Below are positions 1-17,100 of a stretch of DNA of 64,000 nt, in pieces. Source of the stretch: Volvox africanus (Eukaryota; Chlorophyta; Chlorophyceae; Chlamydomonadales; Volvocaceae); the NCBI GenBank assembly GCA_030268105.1, contig BSDZ01000079.1, positions 4,446,001 to 4,510,000 of the forward strand, written 5' to 3'. A program made the translations under genes and the position numbers. The notes beneath the pieces were generated by a model. It worked only from the letters and a program-made list of their open reading frames with translations. It had not been told where the DNA came from and made no database searches. The number at the start of each line of letters is the position of its first letter. Within the stretch, counting starts at the first letter, position 1.

Positions 1-19
1 GTGCTGTGCTGTGCTGTGC
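1..19. repeat. short GTGCT tandem repeat at window edge
   Basis: The pentamer gtgct is repeated at the extreme left end of the window. It is a simple repeat with no coding meaning. Confidence 0.6.
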
Positions 20-763
20 ACATCCAAGTATATTGTCCATCACCTGGTTCGCGAGCGCCTGGCATGCGATGAACTGAAGCTGGAGTGGTTTAGGGCATGG
101 TAAGAGGCGTGCTCCCTTACGTGTTCAGGGAGATAAAGTTCCATAAGCTCTAGTGTGTCTAGGGGGTAGCCTGGAAAGGCTATGGGCATGTGGTCTCCGT
201 TGTTTTTGGTGCTGGACCGTTGAGAGGTTAGAGCCTAATTAGTACTCAACCCGACACGAGTTGCGGCCCCCGGAAGCGTTAGAGAAGACGTTTCGCAACT
301 GGTTGTAATTCTGAGTGTTTTGGGTTCATGTCTTGCTCATACGCCGTTTGTTTGTTCGTTATGCTGGAGGTACTTCATCGGGAGCTGCAGAAAGGAAGGA
401 GGATTCATATTACTCCGCCCCTCGCAATGAACCCGAAGTACTTCGTTTTGCCTAGGTTGCACTAAACCTTGGTCAGTAGCTGTCCCACCAAAAGCCAGGT
501 GGAACGTGCAGGAAGAGAAGGAATGGACCTGAACTATTGACTCGGAAGGGGGGCTACGGGTATGAATTGGATCGAACGGGATAGGGGGACTACTGGGATC
601 GACACTTTATGTGGGGCTCGACAAATGTTATGGCGTTAAGCCTGCGATGCGCCTTTGTGAAGGCATCACAGGATAAGGCGGAAGGATTTCAGTTGCATTA
701 GCACCCGTCGTGGCTTCGACAGGTGAGCGGAAACAATCCTCGGGTTCGCACGGGCTCACTTAC

Positions 764-1303
764 CAACTCCTGGACACCAGTATATTGAGGTTGAAGTGCC
801 GCTAACAAGCCTGGCGCTGACCAGAAGCCTGATATGTCGCTTAAAGTCCCATGCTGTGCCATGACAGTTACATTTACGAACGTGAGTTTCAAGCTGCTGC
901 CATTAAACGCTGGGAAAGGGCCATAGCTCGCAGGAAACATGTTGATTCTGAGAACGCTGGTATTGTAAAAAAGCGTGATATCGCGAAGGGTAAGCGATGC
1001 CTGGTCTCCAGACCCAGTGATGACGCTGTTGAGGGTTTCGATTATAAGTGACCCAGGCCCAGCTATGATAACGCTGGTATTCAGCGTAACCGATACGTTG
1101 CCGAGCCATCTCCATGGCGAACCCCCAAGGGAAATAATCTCTGTCTGAGACTTCAGCTGTTGCCAGAAGTCAGGTTCAGGTATTGTTTGTGCTAAGACGA
1201 TGTTGCAACGCAGCACCGACAGCAACAGGGCACACGCCCAGAGCCAGCCTAGCCTATTGGCAGGCAAGGCGAAACAGCCCGCTTCATCATACATCTTAGC
1301 CAA
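764..1303 (-). CDS. secreted glycoprotein-like protein, first exon
   Basis: An open frame of 180 codons starts with ATG at 1303. The N-terminus carries a hydrophobic signal stretch (WLWACALLLSV, about residues 20-30) and a plausible cleavage site after VLAQ, so export or secretion is inferred. The rest is rich in beta-forming Thr/Val/Ile/Leu with several N-glycosylation sequons (NVS, NTS, NGS, NVT), as in algal extracellular-matrix or beta-helix-like proteins. No family was recognised. Exon 1 ends at a strong donor, gtaagtgag, after Leu180, so the reading frame past 764 to the stop near 698 is intronic. A possible 3' exon follows a good pyrimidine tract at 384-337 and would add 15 residues and a stop, but other exons may lie outside the window. 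Confidence 0.6.
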
Positions 1304-3381
1304 TATCCTGGCCTTCTCAACCTAGATAATGCTCGCTACAGTTAATGCATAATTTTCGGCAACGTGTCCGAAACCGAGTTTCTCTGTGGTACCCCATACA
1401 CAAGATCGAACTGTGTAGTCTGGATAGAACCACGTAGTAGCCTGGATGTTGGGGAATGAAGATAGTTGGCTTGTTCACTTGCAAGCACAATACAGGCTGT
1501 GTACCGCACTTCAGAAAACGAATACGGACAAACATATGGTATATTGTAACTCAGGCGCACATTGTGTCTCTATTCCCCTAATTGAGAGATTGAACAGTCA
1601 GGGCAGCGGTAAGCTGGCCCAGCCGCACCTGCCCTAACTACACAAATCGTTGCCTAGTAAAGTTCCGGGTTTTTATTCCAGGTAACATCTATACTGTTAT
1701 AAACCACTTGATTTGCTAAAGGGTTTAATAACCGAAGCAAGCCTAAAATTCATTACAGTTCAACGACCTTATCAGTTCGCTTATACATGGTAATGAAGTT
1801 TCTTTCTCAGAAGCTACCCTCGCAATGCAAAGACTTTAAGTGATTCCACGAGAAATGCATAAAGAATGTATGAGGCCAGTCAATAAGGCCCCAAACGATT
1901 TTTATGCATTTCGGGGGGTATCACCTCCGTACGGTCGGAAGACGGGAAGGCGATTCGGTAGCTTATTCATGCTGCGATGTGCAGCAATCTGCAACTGTAC
2001 TAATACGTACTTCAAGGCTTTTGACGGGCTCTGCGTGTGCAGTCGCCCTTAGGCGCTGGTGCCCTCTTACGCACACCTCCATTTCTGTTGCAGACTTGGT
2101 TCTTTTTATTGGAAAGGGGAGAATGCCCGACTGACCGACATGAGCTGTACTGCTTGGGTAGTACAGCTCATGTATTGGCACACTGACATGGGTAGTTGTA
2201 GTTGCAGTTGTATGACCCATACTCAAGGAGAAGGAACTGGTGTTGCATCATGTCCCGTGATCAGGCAATCAGAGCCTAGACTCAGATTCATGTTGGCTGG
2301 TGGCATAGATGGGAGGAATGGCCCCTTCTGGAGCGATGGAAGTGGGTGATGTTGGCGGATGGGAGTGCAAATGAAAGGAAGTGGTGGGGTGCAGGGAAAT
2401 GGGGGAAGAAGGCCATGGGTGGGAATAGTGCTACATACTGTCGCAGTGCTGCATTCTTTATTTGGTTGGATATTTATCCATTTCCTGAGTGGTGTGTGTA
2501 GGCCTGTAGTAGTTGAGGGCCACAAAGGCCTCTTGAGCTGCCGAGGAGGTGCTTCTTGCACATTATATTGTCGAATCATGTGCTGTACGTATATGATTCC
2601 TACAGGGCCCGTGCCAGCATGTTAAAATGTTGAGCATGCATGAAGCTTTGGAGTCCACAAAATTTAGGATTAATTAATGGAGGTTTGCTTAACTGATTTG
2701 CTTTAGCACTTGTTGTTGTCAAATGGCAGGAAGATGGTCGTTAAAGGGAATGGTTGATTTGTCAACTGCCGTAAGCTCAGATTGAAATCATGAGAAACAC
2801 GGCACTTAAACGAAGCAAATATGGCTGGAAAAGCGTTAATAGCACCTCACGAAACATTGTTGTGCTCATACAATTCTTGTTAGCTACAAATGAAACATAG
2901 ATTTATAGGGCTACAAATCGCTTTTATCGCTTTTCAAATTTCAATTTGTTTGGTCGTTACACACACACACACACACACAGACATGGGCAATCCTACAGGG
3001 CAGGGCCCCCTGAAGCGCTTCACGCTGGGGCCCGGCCCACAAAACACCAATTTGCGGACCTTACTTTATAGAGAACCGCTTTATTGAGAAAAGTGAATCG
3101 TGAGAAAGACATGCAATACCTAGCAATGCAGGGATAGAAGCAAGCTTAGAAGCATAGATCCAAGCACAATCGCAAAAAGGAAGCCCAAGCTCTCGTCCCG
3201 ACGAAAATAGAAAATATGTGCCCAGCCGGGCCATCGATTCACAATGAGAATGAATATGCAGCATCAAGATATAACCCTCCGAGCATCTGGGCATTTTCAC
3301 CTTAACTAGGCACCATAAAATGGTGCAATAGCCCTGGGGAACGGCCTGGCAACCAAAGCTGACTGTGCTCTGAGGGACTGC
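1304..3381. other. intergenic spacer, no supported gene
   Basis: Reading frames here are short, overlap on both strands and lack recognisable domains. The stretch contains a hairpin (2138-2173), a short CA run (2961-2979), and a TTACA at 2957-2961 that is TGTAA on the minus strand, about 420 bp beyond the stop of the CCCH gene and so possibly its poly(A) signal. Confidence 0.5.
2138..2173. repeat. perfect 14-bp inverted repeat (hairpin)
   Basis: acatgagctgtact is followed by an 8-nt loop and its exact reverse complement agtacagctcatgt. It lies in the spacer downstream of the CCCH gene. Confidence 0.85.
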
Positions 3382-6300
3382 TCAGAAGTCTTCGTCCCCA
3401 CCATTGGCCATGGGCTGAAGCATTGGCTGCATCGGGCGCAGGTACGGCATCGGGGGTGGCCCGGAGGCTGGTGCCGCTGGCCCTGGGCCCCAGCTGCCCA
3501 TCGTCGCAGGCGCCACCAAACCTTTATTGCCGGTGGAGCCGGCGGGTGTAGCCAGTGGCATCATGCCCCCTTCGCTCGATTCAAGTTGCTGATGCTTTAT
3601 AGCATCCGGGGCTCCAGCAACGGGTATCGAAGCTGCCGTGGGGCGGGCGGCTGCATCCCGGAAATATTCTCGGAGAGCATCTATGTCTTCCAGCGAGTAA
3701 TGCCCCAAGGTGCAACGCCCGGGGTCGGGGCAAGTACCTACAGCAGCATTCGTATACATATCGAGTACCTCGAGTAAGATAGCATGGATTATGGCAAGGC
3801 GGAGGAACGTCAGCCCTAACTCCGCGTGGATGAGACGCCAGAATATTAACCCTGCGCATGTCGCATATCCAGATGGATCGACCATTTCCAAAGCTCCATA
3901 AATCAAATGTCCCTCCACCCCAGCACAATCGTACCTGTTTCCAGCATGCCTCTGCATGGATCCGGCAACTGTGGATCGTGACTGAAGCTGCACGCCTCGC
4001 CTCGTTGGCAGCGCCCCGATCGCCAGAAGCGACATGGCAGTAGTCGGGTCACCGGCTGCCCCAGGTGAGCAAAGGCGCAGTTGGCGCCCTTGGTGCATCG
4101 ACCCAGGCGCCAGAACCTGCAATTTTGGGTCTCAACACGGTCACGGGCATGCGGTCCGATTATGGTGTGTGGGGCAGGCAGCACACATTCCTGGCTGAAC
4201 CGGTCATCAAAGATGAGTATAGGGGAGATATATGTGGAAAGCATGATGGGTACACGGATTGCGCCAAGAGCCTTAGAAGCATTCAGTTTGGGGTTCGTGA
4301 GGCTGGCAAGCGGACTAGAATCACCACCAATAATAGGAACGGTGAAAGCCGACATGTCCCACGGGCGCCATTATGATAGCTGCACCAATAGTTGCACGCG
4401 TCGCGATATACGCAAACATGCGCGCGATATCACAGTCGTGAACCAACCCACTTGCAGGTGGGCGGGCCTCGAACCTCAGGCATAGGCCGCGTCGACTCAG
4501 GGCCAGATCCGCCATTGCGGGCACGGGCCTTGCGTTGCTGCCGTTGAAAGGCTTTGACGTCAGCATACAATCCCACCTCAACGCCAGCTGCAGATGCCAG
4601 CGGCGGTGATGCCGCGTCAGACCTCTTGCCTCTGTCGGTCGGCGCCGATGGCTGTGCTGCTCCCAGCTGCAGAGTGAGTCCAGCCCAGCGGGGAACACAC
4701 ACACACACACAGAATGTTTATGCAAGTTTATTAGAGCGCGTGGTTATGCATTGCAGCATTGGTTGTCATTGCCGCCGCGGGTTCCTAAGCTGCAATTGCT
4801 GCCCCCCCCCTCCCAATGCCAAGCCGACTGATGCCCCTTTCAGGATCCAGATTGCGCCATCTGTAAAAATCGGGTCCATGCGGCTTTTTCCTTCACTTCA
4901 CGGCTGAAGACAAATAGAGACCTTAAAGGTTCGCGATTGTGGTCCGATCCCGGTTAAGACTGGTAACCATCATCATCTAGACTGACCTTACGGCCAGACA
5001 GGCGTTTAGGTTGCTGCCGTTGTTCCTGGAGTTTATGCTGCGGTCCCGGTGCTTCATCACCCGCCGACCCGTGGGTCGGTCGTCCACCTCGGCCGCCGCC
5101 ATGACCACGAGCCCGCTCTTGCCCGCCGCAACTTCCACCTCCAGCCTCGCCCCTTATGTGTGTTCTTTCTAAATCGTAGTGCTCGATCCCACGGTCGGCA
5201 GCACCACCCGCCGGATGCAATACCAGCGACGGTGCCCACCTCGTAAGCGTTGCATAGTACCCTTCATCTCCCTCGCTGTCTTCATCAACCTCCGGCGAAC
5301 CCTCGTCTTGTTTGTCGCTTCCTGCTGGGGACGCATTTCCCCAGGCCGAGGCTCCAGCCTCTCGGCCGGGAGCTGGCCACCCTTCCTGCATCAGCGGACG
5401 CTGTTCCGGTGGCACGGGTCGGGCATTCGGTTCTGCCGCAGATTGCAGCTCGCAAGGCTTGAATTCAATTGCCTCAGCAGTGGCCGGCACCGGAGCAGTC
5501 CACCTGCCGCCGCCAACGGCAGGGTTGGAAGCAGCGTCTGAATCGGGCAGCAGCATCCGGGCTGTTTCTGACGGCAGCTGTGCCAGGGGCACCATGCATT
5601 GGTCGTCGCGTGCTTCCAAAACGGCCGAATTCGGTATTAGCTTAGCCGTCTTGTCTGAAGGCCCAGTGCCTTGGAAAGGAGATATTACAGCCTCGGTGGC
5701 CGTGCCCACTTCACATTCGAGATCTTCACGTGAACACCTAAAGTTCGTCAAGTCCTTGTCTTCGTCCTCTGCCCAAGCCAACCAGTCCAGAGCCGTACCA
5801 CATTTGCGCGTATCCCCGGCCCCGCCGCCACCATGAGCATCACAGGCGGCGGCAGGCTGGGCTCGGCCCTCTGCCACAGCCGACGTCACTGCCGCTTCCG
5901 TACCCGAAGCTGCTGCTGCGGTCCTGGCAGCAGCAATAGTAACCGCCGGGGGTGCGCAGAGCAAATGAGCCTCTGGCAGCAGCGACGGTGTTGGCACAGC
6001 CGGCAGAACCGCTGCAACAGCCATTTTATCGTAATCGCTAGCTATGGCTTCAGTGCGGTCAGGAATGCTGCCATTGTCGGCGTCAGCATTGAGACCGGCC
6101 GCCACGTCCGCCGCCCACAAATCCCCAGATGTGGGCAATTGATTTCGGGACCGGGTAGCAGGACCAAGGACATTGCAACCGGCAAGGAAAGGGGCAGGCA
6201 CGCACGCTGCGTCCTCCTCCTTCATCTCCTCCACCTCCTGCAATTTCGTACTGGCTGCTGCCGCGGCAGCAGCCGCCATAACCGGCTTGGGGCCGCCGAT

Positions 6301-7563
6301 GCCGTGATTTTTAGGCCTCTTAACGGCTAGCTGCACGAGCGATGCCACACCAATGGACGCTAGCCCTGACAAATTCCTGTTTCTCCGGACGCTGATGATG
6401 GGCACCAACGGACGCTCCTCTTCGATTCGTATCTGGTGCTCCTGGAGCGGAGCAGGAGGGCCGACGGCGTCACCACTGGTGGAAACGGACCGGACGGCAC
6501 CATTGGCGGTCACGTTGCCCTCAGTCACAATTTCCACAGCTATATCGCTGTCACCAATCCCGCCTTTCCCTCCAACAGCATCCTCGCCCGTACCCTGACG
6601 ACCGCCCGCACCGATGGCATATTCAAAACCCAGTTCCTTATCCCCTTCCGGTGGCCTGGCTGCCGCAGCACCTCCGGCACCGCTGACGGCTGTGCCAGCC
6701 GCGCCCTTGCGCCGCTTAGCCGCAGGTCCTTGCTGTAGTCCCTGGATCTGACCTTCCTGCTGCTGCCTTTTACGTGCTTTTTGGTTCAGCTGCTGTAAGT
6801 AGCGTAGATCGTTCTTTGCTCGCCGAGGCCGGGCGGTAAGTGGGTTTGCCTGGCCTGGGCCCACAGCAAGCGGCGCTGTTGCCCCGACGGTAGTAGCCTC
6901 GTGTGCAGATGCGCCAGCGGCGTTGCTTGCACCAGGACATGCTGCTTGCTGAGATACGAGGGCGTGAGACATGGGTACAAGCGCGGATGCTGGTGAAGAC
7001 GTCTCCAACGTATTTAGTGGGCCTGGTGACGCTCCGGGTTCTTCGTGCATGCATGCAACGGGCATGGGCCAGGCGGAAGGCACTACAGCCAATTCTGTCG
7101 CAAAACCTGACGCTGCCGGCACTCTTGCTGGTTCTGCTGTTAAGCCATCCACAACTCTTTGTAGCACACTCTGTGTTTGGGTTTTGCCTGTAGACCTGCG
7201 AGCCACGGCATGCGGTCGCGCTGCCGCGCCGTCCGGTTCTGTCTGCCGCTTTGCCTGACTGTGCCTCTGGCCCGACTTAACATCCCGCTGCCCCTTGGAA
7301 GCAAGAAACGTCGAGACTGGCTCAGCGTAAAGAAGAGAAGATGTCGCTCGATGATGGTGACTTCCGCTCTGTTGTGGTCTGAGCAGCTGCTGCAGCAAAA
7401 GTTGCGCGGCTTGGGATGGCAAGATAACCGCAGGCAAACCCGACTGCCAACCATGAATATCGCCGTTAGTTATGACTCTTGGGATGTCAGATTCGTAAGA
7501 GTCGGCAAAGCTGCGTCGGCAAAGCGCAGTAGCCTCGCCCCAGGATAACAACATGATATTCAA
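3382..7563 (-). CDS. large CCCH-type zinc-finger protein
   Basis: Four exons join in phase: 7563-4987, 4666-4452, 4116-3935 and 3737-3382, giving about 1,109 residues. Residues 1-860 are low-complexity (Ala/Pro/Gly/Ser) with basic patches, e.g. RPRRAKNDLRYLQQLNQKAR and AKRRKG (a likely nuclear signal). A first CCCH finger appears only after splicing exons 2 and 3: CKFWRLGRCTKGANCAFAH (C-x7-C-x5-C-x3-H). A second follows, CRFWRSGRCQRGEACSFSH, then a Cys/His-containing tail, CPDPGRCTLGH, completed by exon 4. CCCH proteins of this kind normally bind RNA; the target here is unknown. The exon 1 donor (AAG/GTCAGT) is not ideal, so the link between the long exon and the finger exons is the weakest join; the exact fit of the split Lys codon in finger 1 supports joining exons 2 and 3. 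ATG 7563 is the first in frame; extra 5' exons are possible. Confidence 0.78.
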
Positions 7564-7992
7564 GAGGCCCTGAGCTTGGAGTTATCTTGAAGTATCATTC
7601 ATAACTGGCAACCACATATTCCCCCGATAGTGGTTGCATGACAAGTTGCTTGTGACGGATTTGGATTTGGTTTCGATGTCGTGGGTTACATACGCAGACT
7701 GATTTCCGAGATTACGCGCTGAACAGCTTTAATTATCACCTTAGATCAGAAAACTTTATATTGTTTGGGTCATGCTCTTTGCGTTGAGCAAAATGCAGCA
7801 AGTCATCTCGCGCCGCGTCGGCGCTCATATCTGCAACGTAAGTGGAGCTCTGGCACTCAATTATAGACGTAACCAATATAATTCCACTGTTGAGACATGT
7901 TTGCACACGTCGTCGTCGTCGTCGTGTCGCTGATTGATTTGGCGGCACGTGATTGGCGGCACGCGTCAACATGCCTCTTAACTAATGCGTCT
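7564..7992. promoter_or_regulatory. shared divergent promoter region (CCCH / AST)
   Basis: The CCCH gene reads leftward from 7563 and the aminotransferase reads rightward from 7897-8041, so about 330-480 bp must hold both promoters. A GTC run (about 7909-7926) encodes Val repeats only if the most upstream ATG (7897) is used, which suggests that part is 5' UTR. No TATA box could be assigned with confidence. Confidence 0.45.
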
Positions 7993-11844
<3,852 letters not shown>

Positions 11845-14149
11845 GGGAGCAACTAGCGGCAAATGAAGGCAGACCCATGTTGTCATGAGGATTGTGGGTC
11901 ACGCTTTTAGGAGGCAGTTGTGAAATTTCGCGTAAGAAATGTAAGGGATGCTTTGATGAGGTGGATTACTTAGCTCGCCTGTGTTGATGCTGCGATGAGC
12001 GGAAAACTTACGTAACCTTCTTGTTTTGGGCTGTTGTAGAACATCGTTTTGACTGAAGTCACCAACTCACCTGACCGTCTTTAGACCCCATCTGTTGTCT
12101 GGATTTGCGTAGTGCGAGGTATGACCGTACGACCCAAAATTGCGGTACTGTGCTGGCCGGATTCCCCGGTGATGCAGATTTCAAGTTGTTGACCGCATAG
12201 CCAGGTCGTTTTGGGTCTTTCGGCTGCATTTATTAAGTTCATATGGGTCACTTCTTATGGGTTCCTGATTTATGGCAGCTATCCTATGTCATTTGTTTTG
12301 CTGCTTCTGTTGGTCATTGCAGTAGGGGCATTTGGTAAGAGATGGTGTTGGCTAGTTGGACCGTTGGGTCATTCTATGTTTATATGGAGCCAGTTCTAAT
12401 GTCAGCTGTGTGGTAATGTCAGCCCCCAGGCCCTGGCGGATGGCTGGAGGGGAAGTTTGATTGTAGGTCAGTATGTCTCGTGTCCCCAAAGGTGGTTGTA
12501 TCCAACGGTGACGAATTGTGCGGATATATGCGTGCATGGTCTGTGGGTCAGTTTCCGGATGATCCCGGATGGCCGTTCGCAGGCCGCACAAATACATGGT
12601 GCTCGCGATGTGTATTGATCTGCCAGCGATGCGTATTGAGCTGGAATTTCCCTGTGGGTTGGCGGCGTCGGCAGTGGTGCGCTGCAAGATGTGGACAGGA
12701 AGGTGGTGCGTCTTCTTTTGAGATATGTCAGCCTACGTCTGCAAAACGGTAGAAACGGGAAGAGTAGTGTGATTCTCTGATGGTATGGTGGCGATCGTGA
12801 GTAGATATTTGCTTAAGTCTTGTACCGGCATCTTTCGTAATGCTTGCGTTCTTTTGTTCATCATTCTTCCATTGTGTGGGGATCACGTCCTCTATTTGGG
12901 TGGTATCGGTGCCTAAGTACATTACTGTACGGCATCTGCGGAAGCCTCGGGCGTCTGGAGCCGTCTCTTTAAATACTCCACACACTTCGTGTGAATCCGT
13001 TCGGCTATGAGTTGGAGAAATAGGCAAGCTTTGCCAGGCAGAAATGATTATTTGTTGTGGCACGGCTGTAATCAGCTTTCACATCTTCGGTGCGTGATGG
13101 GCTGCTGCAGCACTGCATATCTCTTGCTATGAACCGACCATCTCAACCATGTGCTGGAGCTCTTGTGGATAGGAGTACCCCGGTCAGTAAACATCGAAGG
13201 ATACGAACGGAGGCACACGCCTGAGGTTGATACATTCTCGTCCACAGTCAAGATCCCATTCCACTTAGTAGGTTGAGAGCATTGACCAAAGCTGCAGAAT
13301 ATTACCGTTGCTATGGTGTAGCTGCGGAATGCGGACCAGCGGTCGTGAGTCCCAACCCTTGAGTCCCAACCCTCGCAGTTACACGAAGCTGTGCGTATTG
13401 CGCCGTGTTATATCTCATGCAGTTTGTGCAAGGGGCGGCTAATATCCGCGCTAGTATGGTCAAACAAGGAGTAAGTCCGGGAGGACTATTCCCAGGGATC
13501 TGCCATATATTATGAATTCTGATATTCCGTTGCCATAGTTGCGTTCGTTTGCATCCGTTCGTGTGTAGCCTACCGACCCACATATCCCATGGCATCCTTG
13601 AACTTTATGCTAAAGGGCTGAAGGCATTCATTGATTGACTACATTTCTCAATAGTATCTGGTAATTGGTTAAACAAGGTATTTAGGTTAACCTTCCAATA
13701 ACTACCACATTCGTAAAAAACTCCTCTGGAACTCCTGAATATGCATCGTCAGCCAAGATCAATACAATTAGTCCATGCTGTACCCCAAAACAATAAATAT
13801 CGGTCTGACGCAGTGACTTTAATGGTGGAAAGTCGACTTTGTAGCTTGCGACTTTAAAGCGCAAGACAATAAGACATGTTGGTAAAGAGCGTGACATCGC
13901 CAAGAACTTTTGCGAGATGGCCGATCAAGGACCCATAAGGATTCCTTCGACTATATTGTTGACTGCCGGCTCGTACATGATCGATAGATCCAGGTCAGGT
14001 TGGAGCATCCGACTACGTAACCCAGCGTTAACACTAGGATTTCTAAAATTGTTTTTGACAACATGGTAACCTCTTGGTTTTCTTGGGACCTGTAGAGAAC
14101 CTGTACTTGTTTCTCAGTATACGTGTAATTTTTGCACCAACGGGCATGA
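11845..14149. other. intergenic spacer, no supported gene
   Basis: Holds the AST 3' UTR and the upstream region of the coiled-coil gene. Open frames are short, of lower GC, and without recognisable motifs. A local duplication of gagtcccaaccct occurs near 13345-13372. Confidence 0.5.
11940..11944 (+). promoter_or_regulatory. TGTAA poly(A) signal of AST
   Basis: TGTAA, the usual volvocine poly(A) signal, lies about 95 bp after the AST stop codon. Confidence 0.5.
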
Positions 14150-17100
14150 ATGGGACGTCTCTCTTTCAAAAGGAAGTCAAAGACATCAAGTCCAACTGCG
14201 CCGTCCCCAGGGGAGCTATCTGGCTCCCCGTCTTCAGTGCCGGAGCAGGGAAACGGCGACGCTCATCTGGTGGCAAGCTCCAATTCGTCTCCAACCTCAG
14301 TAAGTTTGCCCTGCTCTTACACTCGATCTCCGGGCCTTGATGCGTCGCCCTCAAGATTGGCATCTGTGACACTGACAGGTCCGACGTCAAGGGGGGTGCT
14401 TTATCTACAACCACAACTGTCTTAACATATACTGTGATGATGGCTGTAGGGGGTTCTGAAGGACGCAACCGTATACAAAAGCTATTCCACTCCAGCGAAG
14501 GCGAATCGATCCTCAGTGGGCCACGGTTCCGGCAATGACAATGCGGACTCTAGGATGTTTGCAGAACAGCTTCACCGGTTGCGCACCCGGCTCCAAAGCG
14601 TGGTCCAAGGTGTGCGCGATGTGGCGCAGGTAGGTTTCACCTCTGGTTCCTGAGCGCGCAGAATCCTTGATGCGTGCAAATCCAATCTCGTCCGCTTCAA
14701 TTTGCTCAATAATTTGTACGAAGGGAGAAAACCCATTGCTCCTTCGCGTACATCCCCGCACGTGCATTCCGCACGTTGATGCATTTCCCCTTCAATCATT
14801 CTCCATGGCTGTAGCGCACGCAGCGGTACGGTCTTTACATCGTTACGGGTCCCTTAAAGCGTTACTTGAGTAAAAAAAGTTGTTTCCCCTCGTATGCTGG
14901 GCTGTCTTATTCTGCTCATTGTCCAGTCCTTTACTCCACATTTCTGTCGATCCTTGACAGCTCCGCAACAAATTAGAGCCGGACCCAACTGACAGCTACT
15001 GCAGCAATAACGGTTTGCCTTTCGCTAGCCAAGGTGGCCCGGCTTTAGTGCGCCCTCTTTGTGCTCTTTCCATTTTTTTTCCGATTTCCGGCTGAGCACC
15101 CGACACCAGTTACCCATGCCTTTAACTTTTGGGGGACTTTAAGCGATGATGTCACAACGTAGTTGCTGCCTGCCCTTCCCTTCGGTCGGGTTGCTGCCGT
15201 GCCGTGCTGTCACACCTGCAGAGCCTAGATGAGCCGCACTCTCTAATCTCCAACGTCCGAGATCAGCTCCAAACACGCCAGGAAGCAGCTGTCGCGCGCC
15301 GAAACGCCGCTTCCACATTGGCTACCGGTGTGCCAGAACGTGAAAATGCAGCTATCGCTACCACGGGGCCTGTTACTGACGGTGTCAGTGGCGGCGCCAC
15401 TGGTGCCATTCACACGGGGGTTTCGGCAGCTACACAGACAGCGGCGCCGCTGTCACGTACCAGCAGCCACGGTAGCCGGAATGGAAGCTCCTTACACCAC
15501 AGCAAGAATGAGGCAGTTGGTGCAATGGAGGAGACTTCCTTTGCTCCTGCCGCCTCCGTCTCTTCAGGTCCGCATGGTGTTGCGGCGTTGATGGCTCTTG
15601 AAGGCACCTCTATGCTTGCTGATGATGGCGTCTCGTGCAGCGCGAATTTGTCCGTGAAGGCTCGTGTGGCAGAGGTGGAGCGGCGGAGCCGTTCCAGTGG
15701 CGGCATGTCGGAGCCGCTGCCAGGACTTGCCGGTCCCATGCCTCCACATGGAGTGAGCGCGGAGGGCTCACTGCATCGGAGTTCCACCGCACAGGCCTCG
15801 CTACTGGTTGCACGGTCTTTTGGCAACGGCAGGAGAGGCAGTGGTGCTGCAGGAGCGGAAGAGGCAATTTATGCGGACAGCCCGATACGGGGATTCAGTC
15901 CTGGGCTGGTGCCTGGATCCCCAAAGAAAGCAACATCGTTAGGGTCAGGGCCTAACAGCGGCACCTGGCGACCGGTCATCGTGCCCCCCGTTGCTCAAAC
16001 CCCTTCAATGGCGGCCATCGTGGCGCCGAGTGAATCGAAGTCGCATTCTTTAATGGGTACTGATCCTGTATCGCGCAATGCCTCTGGCGACGGCGCTTTG
16101 GATGCGACAGCGGCATTGGCGGCCGCTGATATCATTGCCGCGGACGCGGCGGAGCTTCTGGGCAGTGGTGACGATAGCCTGCTGGCAGCAACGGCCAACC
16201 CGGCTGCAGCTGCGGCATACCTGCGTGAGCATCCGGAGACGCTTCGGGAATTATGGACACTGCGGGCGAGGGTGCGGGCGCAGGAGAGCGAAATGACGTC
16301 CGTGGTGGGTTGGAAGCGCATTTGCAATGTTGCTAGATCTCTGAACGTTAATTACTTTATTCGGTTGAGCCGCATTGGAGCATGGCCAGGACTTTCCACG
16401 GTGCAGACCACTTGATGGTCGGCGTAGTTGTGGGAAGTAGGAAGTTCAATCTCGTCTAATCCGATGAGGGGATAACGATCACCAACAAGTCGGTGGTACA
16501 TGAACCGCGATCGGATTGCTTGAATTGCCTGAAACGCGCATTCTAAACCCTAGATCCCCTAGCTTGAACCCTACAGTTTCAATCCACGGCCTCCAGTCCA
16601 GAAACATAAAGACACCCCATTTGCATTACAGCCGTGCCGAGACGGGTAATGCACTCGTCCAGCAATCCCCCAACAGCCCCCTTCGGCCTTTTAAAGCCTC
16701 TCTGAACCACCTCGTGGGGTCCTCGCCCCTTGTTGCCATACGCACCCAGGTGATACAGCTGTCGAATAAGAACGCACAGCTGGACCAGGCGCAGATGTCC
16801 CTGCAGGCTAAGGAAAGGGAGCTGGCCGCCATTACCCAGCGCCTCACCGCCGTGCTGGCGAAGCTGCAAAGCTTCCAAGCTGCACATGGCCAAGAAGCAC
16901 AGCAGCCGGACCAGGTACGGCGTGCATCTGCCGGTGGCGTCAGCGCGAGCACTGGCGGAGTCGTGGGCGGAGTGCATGGCTCTTCCCACGCACCTGCTGC
17001 CCCAGCGGCAATGACACCCCCTGTCGCCGCAAGCTTGCCTGATCGCAGGGACAACGCTGTCAGTGCCCCTGATGCCGCAGAGGCAGGTGCCGCCAAGGCG

